A stretch of DNA of 43,394 bases from a virus, in the IMG/VR virus record IMGVR_UViG_3300045996_001007, positions 1-43,394 of that record; one strand, written 5' to 3'. The position numbers were made by a program, and so were the translations under genes. Below, one piece after another: positions 1 to 7,514 of this stretch. Numbering within the stretch: the first letter of the stretch is position 1; every line of letters begins with the position of its first letter. The notes beneath the pieces were generated by a model that did no database searches, had not been told where the DNA came from, and was given only the letters and a program-made list of their open reading frames with translations.

Positions 1-2
1 AG

Positions 3-500
3 ATGGACGAAGAACTAAAGCGCCTTTACGTCGCCGGCCTTTCTGGCTCGCAGATCGCAGCGGAAATGCGTCGGGGCCTCTCGCGCAATGCCATCATCGG
101 ACGCATCCACAGGACGGGACTCAACGGCAATACCGAAAGGCAGCGCCAGCCCACCACGAGGGAGGGCCGCGAGCAAAGACGGGTCGAGCGCGAGGCCCGC
201 AAGAACGAGAGAAGGAAGTGGCAGCGCCAGCAATTCCGGATCGACAATCCGCGACCGACCATTCAGGAAACCCAACTGCGCTGCGTTGAAATCGCCCCGC
301 GCAATCTGTCCTTAGTCGATCTCGAGCCGAATGACTGCCGTTATCCGTACGGCGATAGTCCCTTCGCGTTCTGTGGCCATCCGAAGTTCGCCGGCTCGTC
401 CTATTGCGTTGCGCACCATTTCCTGACGATCGGCCCGGGCACGTCATCCGAACGTGCTGCCAATCGTGTCCCGACGCGGTTTCTGGAGGCGGCAGAATGA
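3..500 (+). CDS. gcrA: GcrA-like cell-cycle transcription regulator, N-terminus probably cut by window edge
   Basis: GcrA is an alphaproteobacterial regulator that works with sigma70 RNA polymerase at promoters carrying CcrM-methylated GANTC sites. The N-terminal part matches the GcrA helix-turn-helix block ('GLSGSQIAAEM', then 'SRNAIIGRIHRTGL'). A basic linker follows at residues 45-80, and the C-terminal block 'CRYPYGD...FCGHPKFAGSSYCVAHH' is the cysteine/histidine end typical of the family. The usual opening Trp-Thr residues are missing. The first ATG lies at the window edge with no visible ribosome site, so the true start may be upstream. The gene overlaps the next by ATGA, placing it in the early operon. 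A phage copy would be expected to redirect host cell-cycle promoters (inference). Confidence 0.82.
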   Translation: MDEELKRLYVAGLSGSQIAAEMRRGLSRNAIIGRIHRTGLNGNTERQRQPTTREGREQRRVEREARKNERRKWQRQQFRIDNPRPTIQETQLRCVEIAPRNLSLVDLEPNDCRYPYGDSPFAFCGHPKFAGSSYCVAHHFLTIGPGTSSERAANRVPTRFLEAAE

Positions 501-682
501 AACCAATCCCCATCCATCAGATCGCCGCCAGGATCAAGCGCCTATCGCTTGCGCATCAGATCCACCACTTGCGGGCTTTGGTCGCTGTAGAGCCGCCGCG
601 GTCAATCCGCCGGGGCGAACTCGAAAGCCTGCTCAAAGACAAGCTGCTGCGCCAGATCAAGAAGGAATGCCGGGCTGCATGA
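497..682 (+). CDS. small basic hypothetical protein (61 aa)
   Basis: I do not recognise this family. The start was chosen at the ATG that overlaps the TGA of the GcrA-like gene (ATGA), which implies translational coupling. The protein is basic and helical with no cysteines or membrane segment ('IAARIKRLSLAHQIHHL' near the N-terminus, 'KDKLLRQIKKE' near the end). It sits between two nucleic-acid regulators and itself overlaps the next gene by four bases, so it is very likely translated as part of the early operon. Confidence 0.6.
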   Translation: MKPIPIHQIAARIKRLSLAHQIHHLRALVAVEPPRSIRRGELESLLKDKLLRQIKKECRAA

Positions 683-903
683 AAGCCTTCGCCCTAAAAT
701 TCGTGCGCTATGACCGGATAGAGGACCATCTCCGGCAGGGCTGGATGGTGATGTTTCCGAACGGCCCGCACCATCACCAGCATTACGGCATCGAAATGAA
801 GTGGGTCTGTCCCTGTGAAGTACCGGGCGGATTCAGTGTAGCCCACCGCGTTCCGAACAACCACCAACAAGAGAGCGCGCATGGAGCCGCAGGGGCACAA
901 TAG
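679..903 (+). CDS. hypothetical early phage protein (74 aa)
   Basis: The start is the ATG overlapping the preceding TGA (ATGA). The product has a histidine-rich patch ('PNGPHHHQHYGIEM') next to a pair of cysteines ('WVCPC'), which could bind a metal, but no domain is identifiable. Its last 23 bases overlap the GapR-like gene in another frame. Dense packing supports it as a real gene. Function unknown. Confidence 0.6.
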   Translation: MKAFALKFVRYDRIEDHLRQGWMVMFPNGPHHHQHYGIEMKWVCPCEVPGGFSVAHRVPNNHQQESAHGAAGAQ

Positions 904-1126
904 CAAGGAACAGCTCAAGTCGATCGTGGAGCGGGTCGAGCGCCTCGCAGAAGAGATCAAGGGGCTACGCAGCGACACTAACGACATTTTCGCGGAAGCC
1001 AAGGGCAACGGCTTTGATGTGAAAGCCTTGCGGCAAATCATCCGCCTTCGTGCCGAGGACCCAAACAAGCGGGCCGAGCGCGAAGCCATCCTGGAAACCT
1101 ATATGAACACGCTGGGGATGCTGTGA
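881..1126 (+). CDS. gapR: GapR-like nucleoid-associated protein (DUF2312)
   Basis: GapR of Caulobacter is a small coiled-coil protein that clamps overtwisted DNA ahead of forks and RNA polymerase. The whole 81-residue length fits the family: 'EQLKSIVERVERLAEEIKGL' helix, the diagnostic 'FAEAKGNGFDVKALRQIIRLR' block at about residues 43-63, and a final helix 'AILETYMNTLGML'. No residues of the core block look damaged. The start overlaps the previous gene, and its own stop overlaps the next start. Together with the GcrA-like gene this places two host cell-cycle or chromosome regulators in one phage operon. A role in replication or host takeover is inference. Confidence 0.9.
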   Translation: MEPQGHNSKEQLKSIVERVERLAEEIKGLRSDTNDIFAEAKGNGFDVKALRQIIRLRAEDPNKRAEREAILETYMNTLGML

Positions 1127-1665
1127 AACCTGGCCGCTGGTGGCGAGCGCAGAACGCCTGCGTCGATAACGCCAAGCTGATCAAACTGAATGACCGGGCG
1201 CACCGCAATTGGTTCAACCTCAATTGCGTGGCGAACGAGCACGGCGGTGTGCTGCCTGATCTGGCAACGGTGGCGATCAAACTTCGCGTGACGGAATCAC
1301 GCGCGGCGGCTGCGATCGCCGAGCTCGTCGCGAAGAAACTGTTCGACAAGCTGGAGGACGGCACCTTCGTGCCACACGATTGGAACCAATGGCAATACAA
1401 GACGGATGAGGCTGACCCGACGAACGCCGAACGTCAGAAGCGGCACCGCCAGAAGCAGCGTGAGGAAAAGCGGGCGATCTTGGCGTTACTGGATGCGTCA
1501 CGTAACGGGCCGTTACGTAACGGTGTTACGGACGTTACGGCAAAACGGCCAGATACAGATAAGAATCTAATAACTACCACTGTCTCTGGGGAAACAGGGC
1601 TTGGCAATGTGGAGGTCTTGGGCAGTCCGGAGCTTCGCAACTCGCTGCGGAGGTTTGGGCAATGA
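1123..1665 (+). CDS. probable replication initiator / replisome organiser
   Basis: The N-terminal half (residues about 20-90) looks like a winged-helix domain: 'LIKLNDRAHRNWFNLNC', then 'LPDLATVAIKLRVTESRAAAAIAELVAKKLF', then 'FVPHDWNQWQ'. It is followed by a very basic stretch ('ERQKRHRQKQREEKR') and a low-complexity C-terminus. This organisation is typical of phage replication proteins that follow early regulators. A dense GTTACG/CGTAAC repeat cluster lies inside the gene at about codons 126-139, as iterons lie inside lambda O. The assignment to replication is inferred from architecture and position. I cannot name a close homologue. Confidence 0.55.
   Translation: MKPGRWWRAQNACVDNAKLIKLNDRAHRNWFNLNCVANEHGGVLPDLATVAIKLRVTESRAAAAIAELVAKKLFDKLEDGTFVPHDWNQWQYKTDEADPTNAERQKRHRQKQREEKRAILALLDASRNGPLRNGVTDVTAKRPDTDKNLITTTVSGETGLGNVEVLGSPELRNSLRRFGQ
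1499..1540. repeat. GTTACG/CGTAAC iteron-like cluster, candidate replication origin
   Basis: Five copies of the core CGTAAC/GTTACG lie within about 42 bases: CACGTAACGG at 1499-1508, a perfect 14-bp palindrome CCGTTACGTAACGG at 1510-1523, TGTTACGG at 1524-1531 and ACGTTACGG at 1532-1540. They sit inside the putative initiator gene, where the encoded protein is low-complexity and so little constrained. Closely spaced repeats with an AT-richer stretch just downstream (about 1555-1585) resemble an iteron origin. Confidence 0.45.
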
Positions 1666-1889
1666 TCCGCGACCCCTCAGACGGCAGCGTGAAGGAAATC
1701 AGCCAACAGGCAAGCGAAACCAATGCGTTGCCACCTGAAAAGCCTTCAAAGGAAATCACCTCCGGCCTCCCGCTGGAATCGCAAAGGGCCGCCTACCAGG
1801 AAAAGCTCGAACGCTCCCGCGACTGGCTGCGGAAATACCGGACCAACCCCGAAAAGGTCGTTCGCGAACAGGGGGAGCAGCCCGAATGA
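1662..1889 (+). CDS. hypothetical early protein (75 aa)
   Basis: This gene overlaps the replication gene by ATGA and the next gene by ATGA, so it is a coupled member of the early operon. The product is hydrophilic, with a charged C-terminal helix ('RAAYQEKLERSRDWLRKYRTNPEKVV'). By position it could be a loader-like accessory to the initiator, but there is no motif to support that. Function unknown. Confidence 0.55.
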   Translation: MIRDPSDGSVKEISQQASETNALPPEKPSKEITSGLPLESQRAAYQEKLERSRDWLRKYRTNPEKVVREQGEQPE

Positions 1890-2062
1890 AATTCCTCCTC
1901 TACCGCGACAAGAACCTCGAATGGCGCTGGCGCCTGATGGCCAGCAACGGCCGGGTGCTGGCGGATTCCGGCGAGGGCTACAAGCGCAAGGGCGGCGCGC
2001 GGAAGGCTGCCGAGATCGTTCGGGCTGGCGTGGCCGGCGTGGAAATTGTGGAGGAAGACTGA
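1886..2062 (+). CDS. DUF1508 / YegP-like small protein (58 aa)
   Basis: A short gene starting at the ATG that overlaps the previous stop. The product has the DUF1508 pattern: 'FLLYRDKNLEWRWRLMASNG' strand, 'VLADSGEGYKRKGGARKA' with the conserved Ser-Gly-Glu-Gly-Tyr turn, and a closing helix and strand ('AAEIVRAGVAGVEIVEE'). It is a single-repeat version of YegP. The molecular role of the family is not established. In phages it commonly accompanies small early genes. It ends two bases before the NusG-like start. Confidence 0.75.
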   Translation: MKFLLYRDKNLEWRWRLMASNGRVLADSGEGYKRKGGARKAAEIVRAGVAGVEIVEED

Positions 2063-2063
2063 G

Positions 2064-2651
2064 ATGCAAGGGGCAGTGACCTATCAAATCGGCCAGCATG
2101 TGGGCTTTGTGGATCTGATCGATCGCAGCGAGGAAGACAAATTCCGGCTGAGTGAAACGGCCGAATGGTTTTGCGCCGTGACAAACCCTAACTGCCAGGC
2201 CCGCGCTACCATGGGCCTGTACGAGCTCGGGTATCGAACGTTCTACCCGAAGGCCAAGCGCTGGGTGTCTCACGCTCGCGTCAGGAAGGCCAAGGAAGCG
2301 CCGGTTCTGGGCCGGTATATTTTCGTTGAGGTGGATCCGAAGAACGATCGTCAATCCTTCCACGATGTCCGCAGCGTCAATGGCGTTGAAAGCCTCGTTG
2401 GTCCGATGGGTATCCCTACGCCGTTTCCTCAGCGTTGGGTGGATGACTTGCGAAGCCGCTACATGGCCGGCGAATGGGACGAGGTGGCAAAGGAGCATTT
2501 TCCCGTAGGCGCCCGCATTCGGATCGTTGAAGGCGAGTTCGCCGATATGCTGGCCACCGTGACTAACCGCAAGGGCAATCGGCTGGATTTTAAGTTCTAT
2601 GGCGAGAACCGATACGGCCGGCTGAACGAATGCTCAGTGAGGGCAGCATGA
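2064..2651 (+). CDS. NusG/RfaH-like transcription elongation factor, likely phage antiterminator
   Basis: The protein has 195 residues. The N-terminal NGN-type domain begins near residue 34 ('WFCAVTNPNCQARATMGLYELGY', then 'PVLGRYIFVEVD'). A C-terminal KOW-like segment follows ('FPVGARIRIVEGEFADMLATVTN' into 'YGRLNECSVRA'). NusG-family proteins bind RNA polymerase and suppress pausing or link it to Rho and ribosomes. The gene lies just before the long structural operon, where a lambda Q/N-type antiterminator would act, so a dedicated antitermination role is a reasonable inference. The start at 2064 lies one base after the preceding TGA. An upstream in-frame ATG at 2046 would sit inside the previous gene. 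Confidence 0.8.
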   Translation: MQGAVTYQIGQHVGFVDLIDRSEEDKFRLSETAEWFCAVTNPNCQARATMGLYELGYRTFYPKAKRWVSHARVRKAKEAPVLGRYIFVEVDPKNDRQSFHDVRSVNGVESLVGPMGIPTPFPQRWVDDLRSRYMAGEWDEVAKEHFPVGARIRIVEGEFADMLATVTNRKGNRLDFKFYGENRYGRLNECSVRAA

Positions 2652-2896
2652 TCTATATAACTCCCGATCCATTTACAGCCAGTGCGCGCGATATGTCAGC
2701 GATCGAGCGCGACGATATTGTCAGGCAGACAATTGCGGAAGCCGTCAATCGCATCAATCGGCAAAGCGGAAATGCCACCTATCGCCAAGCATGGAAGGTA
2801 GCCATCAACATTCTCAAAGGCATGGAGCCTAAAATTAACAAACCACTAAATGACAAGGAGCGTGAAATCAGTTCCATATCGTCGCGGCCGGTTTGA
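2648..2896 (+). CDS. hypothetical protein (82 aa)
   Basis: The ATG at 2648 overlaps the preceding TGA, which decides the start over an in-frame ATG at 2630. The product is soluble and helical ('SAIERDDIVRQTIAEAVNRINRQ', then 'YRQAWKVAINILKGM'). No domain is recognised. A 61-base gap follows before the next gene, so it may end the coupled early run. Confidence 0.55.
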   Translation: MIYITPDPFTASARDMSAIERDDIVRQTIAEAVNRINRQSGNATYRQAWKVAINILKGMEPKINKPLNDKEREISSISSRPV

Positions 2897-2957
2897 GACG
2901 TTTCACCCGCCGGGCGGCTTGTGTCCGCAAACAGCATCACGGAAAAGGAACTGATCC

Positions 2958-3167
2958 ATGATCGCTGCACTCATCAACCTTTTGGTCTACCTGATCATCG
3001 TCGGCGTCATCTGGTGGGCTGTAACGCAAATCCTCCCGCTGATCCCGCTGCCAGAACCGATCGCTCGAGTGGTCCGCGTCATACTGATCGTGATCCTGGT
3101 GCTGATCGTTGTCTATGCGTTGCTCGGGCTGTTGCCCGCCGGGCAGTCGCCTGCTTGGCTTCGGTGA
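2958..3167 (+). CDS. small two-pass membrane protein (69 aa)
   Basis: Two hydrophobic segments fill most of the protein: about residues 3-26 ('IAALINLLVYLIIVGVIWW...') and about 37-60 ('RVVRVILIVILVLIVVYALL'), separated by a proline-rich turn. The pattern resembles the small Thivi_2564-type membrane proteins found in phages and alphaproteobacteria. Position between early genes and terminase does not suggest lysis. Function unknown. Confidence 0.65.
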   Translation: MIAALINLLVYLIIVGVIWWAVTQILPLIPLPEPIARVVRVILIVILVLIVVYALLGLLPAGQSPAWLR

Positions 3168-3217
3168 ACATTCTCGACTCCCGAGCGTTGCAGCCCAATT
3201 AACCCATGGAGAGACCT

Positions 3218-3565
3218 ATGAGCAAAGACACCAAGACGCTGCCGGGCGAAAAGCATGTCGAAAGGCAGGCCAATTCCCATCAAGGCGAGCGAGCCAAGCG
3301 CAACCGCGTCACGACTGGCGAACAGGAAAACGTCGATCACGTTGCTCGTATGCGCGAGCTGATTGGCCAGCTTCCGGATGCCAGCCCGTCCGGCGCCACT
3401 ACCATCGCCCAGAAGCTGACCGAGCATCTGGACGCACATCTCGACCCCGAAATCTATAACGCCCGCCAGGCTGAAGTGCGCAAGCAGCAGGACGAAGAAG
3501 AGAAGGTTCGGGAGCAGCGCCGCGCCGCGGTCAAGCAGCCGGTCGAAGAGAAGCCGGCGGCGTAA
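3218..3565 (+). CDS. hypothetical hydrophilic protein upstream of terminase (115 aa)
   Basis: The start at 3218 is preferred because GGAGAG (3207-3212) provides a ribosome site at good spacing. The in-frame ATG at 3206 would overlap that site. The product is highly charged, with a helical C-terminal half ('YNARQAEVRKQQDEEEKVREQRRAAVKQ') probably forming a coiled coil. It directly precedes the small terminase and may be a head-assembly accessory. There is no direct evidence for that. Confidence 0.6.
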   Translation: MSKDTKTLPGEKHVERQANSHQGERAKRNRVTTGEQENVDHVARMRELIGQLPDASPSGATTIAQKLTEHLDAHLDPEIYNARQAEVRKQQDEEEKVREQRRAAVKQPVEEKPAA

Positions 3566-3603
3566 ATAATCGCCCAAGGCTCAAAACCTTAAGGATTTTG
3601 AAA

Positions 3604-3957
3604 ATGGCCGGCGTAAAGGGCCGATCCGGGACCAACAAGAACAAGGACAAGCCGTGGACAGAAGCTTTGCGGCTTGTTGCTTTTCGGGACGATGAAGAGG
3701 GCAAACGTCGCCTCCTGCGGATTGCCGAGAAGTGTGTCGCTGCGGCCGAAAACGGCGACATGCAGGCCATCAAGGAAATTGGTGACAGGCTGGACGGCAA
3801 GGCCGCTCAGACCATCGAGGCAACCATAGACGACAAGCGAGATGCTGCAGACTGGACACGCGCCGAATTGGTCTCGCTCATCCATGACGCCGGTAAAGGC
3901 AGCACAAGAGCTGCTAAGGCGAATGGACGCGGCGGAGAACCTGATAGCGTTCACTGA
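3604..3957 (+). CDS. terS: terminase small subunit
   Basis: The N-terminus 'MAGVKGRSGTNKNKDKPW' is the signature opening of a family of small terminase subunits. It is followed by a helical region ('KRRLLRIAEKCVAAAENGDMQAIKEIGDRLDGKAAQ') seen in these proteins. The small subunit recognises the packaging site and activates the large subunit. The start at 3604 is used because family members begin 'MAGVKG'. The 3' end overlaps the large subunit gene in another frame by up to 74 bases, a common arrangement. Confidence 0.8.
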   Translation: MAGVKGRSGTNKNKDKPWTEALRLVAFRDDEEGKRRLLRIAEKCVAAAENGDMQAIKEIGDRLDGKAAQTIEATIDDKRDAADWTRAELVSLIHDAGKGSTRAAKANGRGGEPDSVH

Positions 3958-5317
3958 GTATACCAATCCTGGCTATTCGAGCGCGCCGCACCACAGGAAG
4001 ATTGCCGAGAAGCTGGAGGCCGTTGAGCGAGGCGAGATTGACCGCCTCGCTATTTTCATGCCGCCGCGGCACGGCAAGTCTGAACTGGCGTCGCGCCGCT
4101 TCCCGGCTTGGTATCTCGGGCGCAATCCCGACCGGCAAATCATCGCCGCCTCGTACAATTCGGACCTCGCATCGGACTTCGGCCGCGAGGTCCGCAATAT
4201 CGTCGCGGGCCCTGAGTATTGCGCGATTTTCGATACGAGGCTGAGAGAGGACAGCCGGGCTGCCGAGCGCTGGAATACGGAACAGGGCGGTGCTTACGTT
4301 GCTGCGGGTGTTGGCACGGCTGTTACTGGCCGCGGCGCTCATATCCTGCTTATTGATGACCCGCTCAAGGACCGGGAAGAGGCGGACAGCGAGATCAGGC
4401 GCCAGCGTGTCTGGGAATGGTACGCATCGACGGCCTACACTCGCTTGATGCCGGGCGGTGCCGTCATCCTGATCCAAACCAGGTGGCACGAAGACGATTT
4501 GGCCGGTCGCCTACTTGAGACCAAGACCGGCGATAAGTGGGATGTTCTGGATCTGCCGGCGCTTAATGAGGCCGGCGAGGCGTTGTGGCCTGAATGGTAC
4601 GGCGCGAAGTCACTGGAGCGGATTCGGACGGCGATCGGGCCGCGGGAATGGTCCGCGTTGTATCAGCAGCGGCCAAGTCCGGAGGACGGCAATTACTTCC
4701 GGGTCGACTGGCTCAAGCCATACAACAAGGCCCCGGCGCGCGAAACTCTGCGGGTGTACGGTGCCTCCGATTATGCCGTGACGAAAGACGGCGGGGACTG
4801 GACCTGCCATGTCGTTGTGGGGCTTGATCCAGAAGGACGGATGTACCTGCTTGACCTATGGCGGAAGCAGGCCGCGGCAGATGAGTGGATCGAGGCGTTC
4901 TGCGATCTCGTTAAGGAATGGAAGCCCATAGGTTGGGCCGAAGAGACTGGCCAGATCAGGTCAGGCGTTGGCCCGTTTCTTGACCGACGGCAACGGGAGC
5001 GCAAAGCGTTTGTCGCACGGGAGCAATTCCCCACGAGGGGTGACAAAGCAGTTAGAGCGCAGTCAATTCGCGGCAGGATGGCCCTGGAAGGGCTTTATGT
5101 GCCAACGGCGGCGCCTTGGTATCCGGGCCTCCGGAGCGAATTATTGAGCTTCCCGGCAGGCAAGCACGACGATCAAGTAGACGCTCTGGGCTTGGTCGGT
5201 CAGTTGCTTGACCACATGGCGAATGGCGTAAAGCCGTCTGAGCCTGAGAGAAAGAAAGATGCGGGCTACAGCTCGCACCAACCCGCAAACAGTTCCAACG
5301 ATTGGCTAACATACTGA
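3884..5317 (+). CDS. terL: terminase large subunit (packaging ATPase-nuclease)
   Basis: This is the motor that pumps DNA into the prohead and cuts the concatemer. From the ATG at 3884 (477 aa), the ATPase shows Walker A 'PPRHGKSE' at 60-67 and Walker B 'ILLIDDP' at 154-160. A conserved 'QTRWHEDDLAGRLL' follows near 198-211. The RNase H-fold nuclease shows 'YGASDYAV' (Asp near 296) and 'DDQVDALG' near 429-436. Start choice is uncertain: 3884 overlaps terS, while 3923 has a slightly better ribosome site but would remove a conserved-looking 'AAQELLRR' helix. All catalytic motifs are intact. The stop overlaps the next ATG. Confidence 0.95.
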   Translation: MTPVKAAQELLRRMDAAENLIAFTEYTNPGYSSAPHHRKIAEKLEAVERGEIDRLAIFMPPRHGKSELASRRFPAWYLGRNPDRQIIAASYNSDLASDFGREVRNIVAGPEYCAIFDTRLREDSRAAERWNTEQGGAYVAAGVGTAVTGRGAHILLIDDPLKDREEADSEIRRQRVWEWYASTAYTRLMPGGAVILIQTRWHEDDLAGRLLETKTGDKWDVLDLPALNEAGEALWPEWYGAKSLERIRTAIGPREWSALYQQRPSPEDGNYFRVDWLKPYNKAPARETLRVYGASDYAVTKDGGDWTCHVVVGLDPEGRMYLLDLWRKQAAADEWIEAFCDLVKEWKPIGWAEETGQIRSGVGPFLDRRQRERKAFVAREQFPTRGDKAVRAQSIRGRMALEGLYVPTAAPWYPGLRSELLSFPAGKHDDQVDALGLVGQLLDHMANGVKPSEPERKKDAGYSSHQPANSSNDWLTY

Positions 5318-5394
5318 TGACCAAGAGTATCGCCGATCCGCCGCCTTGCCCGTTTGACGACTATGGCATGAAGCCGAGGCGCAAGGGCGGCTGA
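5317..5394 (+). CDS. micro-ORF between terminase and portal (25 aa)
   Basis: An ATG overlaps the terminase stop (TGATG), and the ORF's own TGA overlaps the portal ATG (TGATG). It therefore fills exactly the space between two essential genes with coupled translation on both sides. The peptide has a Pro/Cys segment ('ADPPPCPFDDYG') and a basic tail ('KPRRKGG'). It could be a real micro-protein or only a translational bridge that passes ribosomes to the portal gene. Confidence 0.55.
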   Translation: MTKSIADPPPCPFDDYGMKPRRKGG

Positions 5395-7442
5395 TGTACG
5401 CAGCAGAAACCGCGGAAGCCTCGTCGGTCGTTCCGACGGGGCGCGCAGCCGCGCCGACAAAAACCAGCTACTGGAGCCTGGAGCGCTGCAAGCGCGCCTA
5501 TACGGACTATCTCGACAACAAAACCGATGAGATCAACGAACAGAAGGATTCGCGGCGCTATTACCACGGCGCCCAGCTCACCGATAAGCAATACCGCATC
5601 CTGGAGAAGCGACGGCAGCCGCCGCAGATCCGGAACAAGATCAACACTCGCATCGACGGCACAATTGGCGTCATCGAACGGCTGCGGCAAGACCCGAAGG
5701 CATTCCCGCGCACGCCGAAACAGGAGCAGGGCGCAGAGCTCGCAACGGCTATCCTGCGCTATGCGCTCGATGAGCAGGAGTGGAAAGCGATATCGCCCGA
5801 AGTGGCGCGGGATGGCGCGATCGACGGCGTCGGAGGCATCGCCATCGAGATCGAGCAAGGCGATCAGGGGGACAAGGATGTCGGCTTCGACTTGGTAGAG
5901 CCGGATTCGTTCTTCTACGACCCGCGTTCTTATCGTCCGGACTTCTCCGACGCCGGATACATGGGCGAGGGCCGTTGGTTTGACGAGGATACGGCGATCG
6001 ACTTGTTCCCCGACAAGGAGGAGTATCTTCGCGGGACTGGGACGGACGGCAGCGAGCTTTCGTCCAACCCTGACCGCGACCGCAAATGGTATTCGTTCGA
6101 GAGTGGCAAGCGGCTGATCCGCATCGTCGAGGTCTGGTACAAGCACCGCGGCGAGTGGTGCTGGGCTATCTTCACGGGAACGATGATCTTGATGGAGGGC
6201 AAGTCTTACCTGATCGACGAGAAGGGAAAGACGTTCTGCAAATACATCATGTTCTCGTGCAATGTTGATCATGATGGCGATCGGTACGGCTTCGTGCGAA
6301 ACATGAAGTCTGGGCAGGACTCGTACAACTTCAAGCATTCGAAGCTGAACCATATCCTGGCGACCAAGCGGCTGTTTCTCACCCAAGGCGCGGTCGATGA
6401 TGTTGAGCGGACTCGCATCGAGGCCGCCCGACCGGACGGCGTTGTGGTCATCAACGGCAATGACGTTAATGTTGGCCTGAAGATCGACGATCAGACTTTT
6501 GACTTTGCTGGTCTCGCCAAGATGCTGGAGGAAGACAAGCAGGAGCTTGACAGCTACGGGCCTAATGATGCGCTGATCGGCGATCAGACCAATCAGTCGG
6601 GCCGGGCAATTCAGTTACTGCAGCAGGCCGGCATGGCCAAGCTCGGGCCCTATATCCTCGGTTACCGCGGCTGGAAGCTTCGAGTTTACCGCGCGCTGTT
6701 CAACACGATCGTTCGGACATGGACCGCGCCTCGCTACATCCGAGTGACTGACGACGAAGGGCTGGCTAATTTTATTCAGGTCAACGGTGTCGGGATCGAC
6801 CCGCAGACTGGTTACCCGACGATGGTCAATGCTCTCGGCTCGCTAGATGTCGATATCATCCTCGATGAAGGCCCCGATACGGTCAACGCCCAGGCCGACG
6901 TTTACGAAACCTTGACGCAGGTTCTTCCGGCCGTGGCACAGATGCTCACTCCGCCGCAGGCGCAGGCTGCAGTCAAGGTTCTGCTCGAGACTTCGGCGCT
7001 TCCGGCGAGCGCAAAGAAGGAATTCCGGGAGGCTTCCCAGCCTCGGCCACCCGATCCTATGCAGCAGCGCGCGGCGGCTGCCGAGGTGGCCGGCGCCGAG
7101 GCCAAAGTCAAGGAAACCGAATCCAAGGCTGTGCTCAATATTGCAGCGGCACGCGAAAAGGGAATGTCTGACGCGGCCGAAGCCCCGCAGCAAGATGGCG
7201 AAGAACTGCCCATGGAAGTGCAGATCGCCCAGGCCATATCAGAGATCATGGAACGCAATGCCAGCGCCCGGCAGAAGGACGCCGCGGCACGGAAGACTGA
7301 TGTTGAGGCAAACTTAGCGCCCGCAAAAGCCGCCCATGAGGCAGCGCTGGCGCGGGCGAGCCTCGCACAGAATGCGCAGGATAAGGCCGAGGATCGCAAG
7401 ATAGCGGCTCGGCAAGCACAGAATCGCACGGCACCGCGATAA
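5394..7442 (+). CDS. portal protein (P22-like)
   Basis: The portal forms the dodecameric vertex through which DNA enters and leaves, and to which terminase and tail bind. The 682-residue length and sequence ('RPPQIRNKINTRIDGTIG'-like opening region, 'VEPDSFFYDPRSYRPDFSDA', 'KHSKLNHILATKRLFLTQGAVDD', 'QTNQSGRAIQLLQQAG') fit the P22-type portal family. The C-terminal 150 residues are an Ala/Glu/Lys-rich helix, like the long barrel of P22 portals. The start overlaps the stop of the micro-ORF, giving a coupled terminase-portal transcript. Confidence 0.9.
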   Translation: MYAAETAEASSVVPTGRAAAPTKTSYWSLERCKRAYTDYLDNKTDEINEQKDSRRYYHGAQLTDKQYRILEKRRQPPQIRNKINTRIDGTIGVIERLRQDPKAFPRTPKQEQGAELATAILRYALDEQEWKAISPEVARDGAIDGVGGIAIEIEQGDQGDKDVGFDLVEPDSFFYDPRSYRPDFSDAGYMGEGRWFDEDTAIDLFPDKEEYLRGTGTDGSELSSNPDRDRKWYSFESGKRLIRIVEVWYKHRGEWCWAIFTGTMILMEGKSYLIDEKGKTFCKYIMFSCNVDHDGDRYGFVRNMKSGQDSYNFKHSKLNHILATKRLFLTQGAVDDVERTRIEAARPDGVVVINGNDVNVGLKIDDQTFDFAGLAKMLEEDKQELDSYGPNDALIGDQTNQSGRAIQLLQQAGMAKLGPYILGYRGWKLRVYRALFNTIVRTWTAPRYIRVTDDEGLANFIQVNGVGIDPQTGYPTMVNALGSLDVDIILDEGPDTVNAQADVYETLTQVLPAVAQMLTPPQAQAAVKVLLETSALPASAKKEFREASQPRPPDPMQQRAAAAEVAGAEAKVKETESKAVLNIAAAREKGMSDAAEAPQQDGEELPMEVQIAQAISEIMERNASARQKDAAARKTDVEANLAPAKAAHEAALARASLAQNAQDKAEDRKIAARQAQNRTAPR

Positions 7443-7514
7443 GGGCCATTACGCACGCCGACGGCGATATGTCGGCATACGTCTCGCCACGAAACGGCGG
7501 CTTGAGGAAGTATC

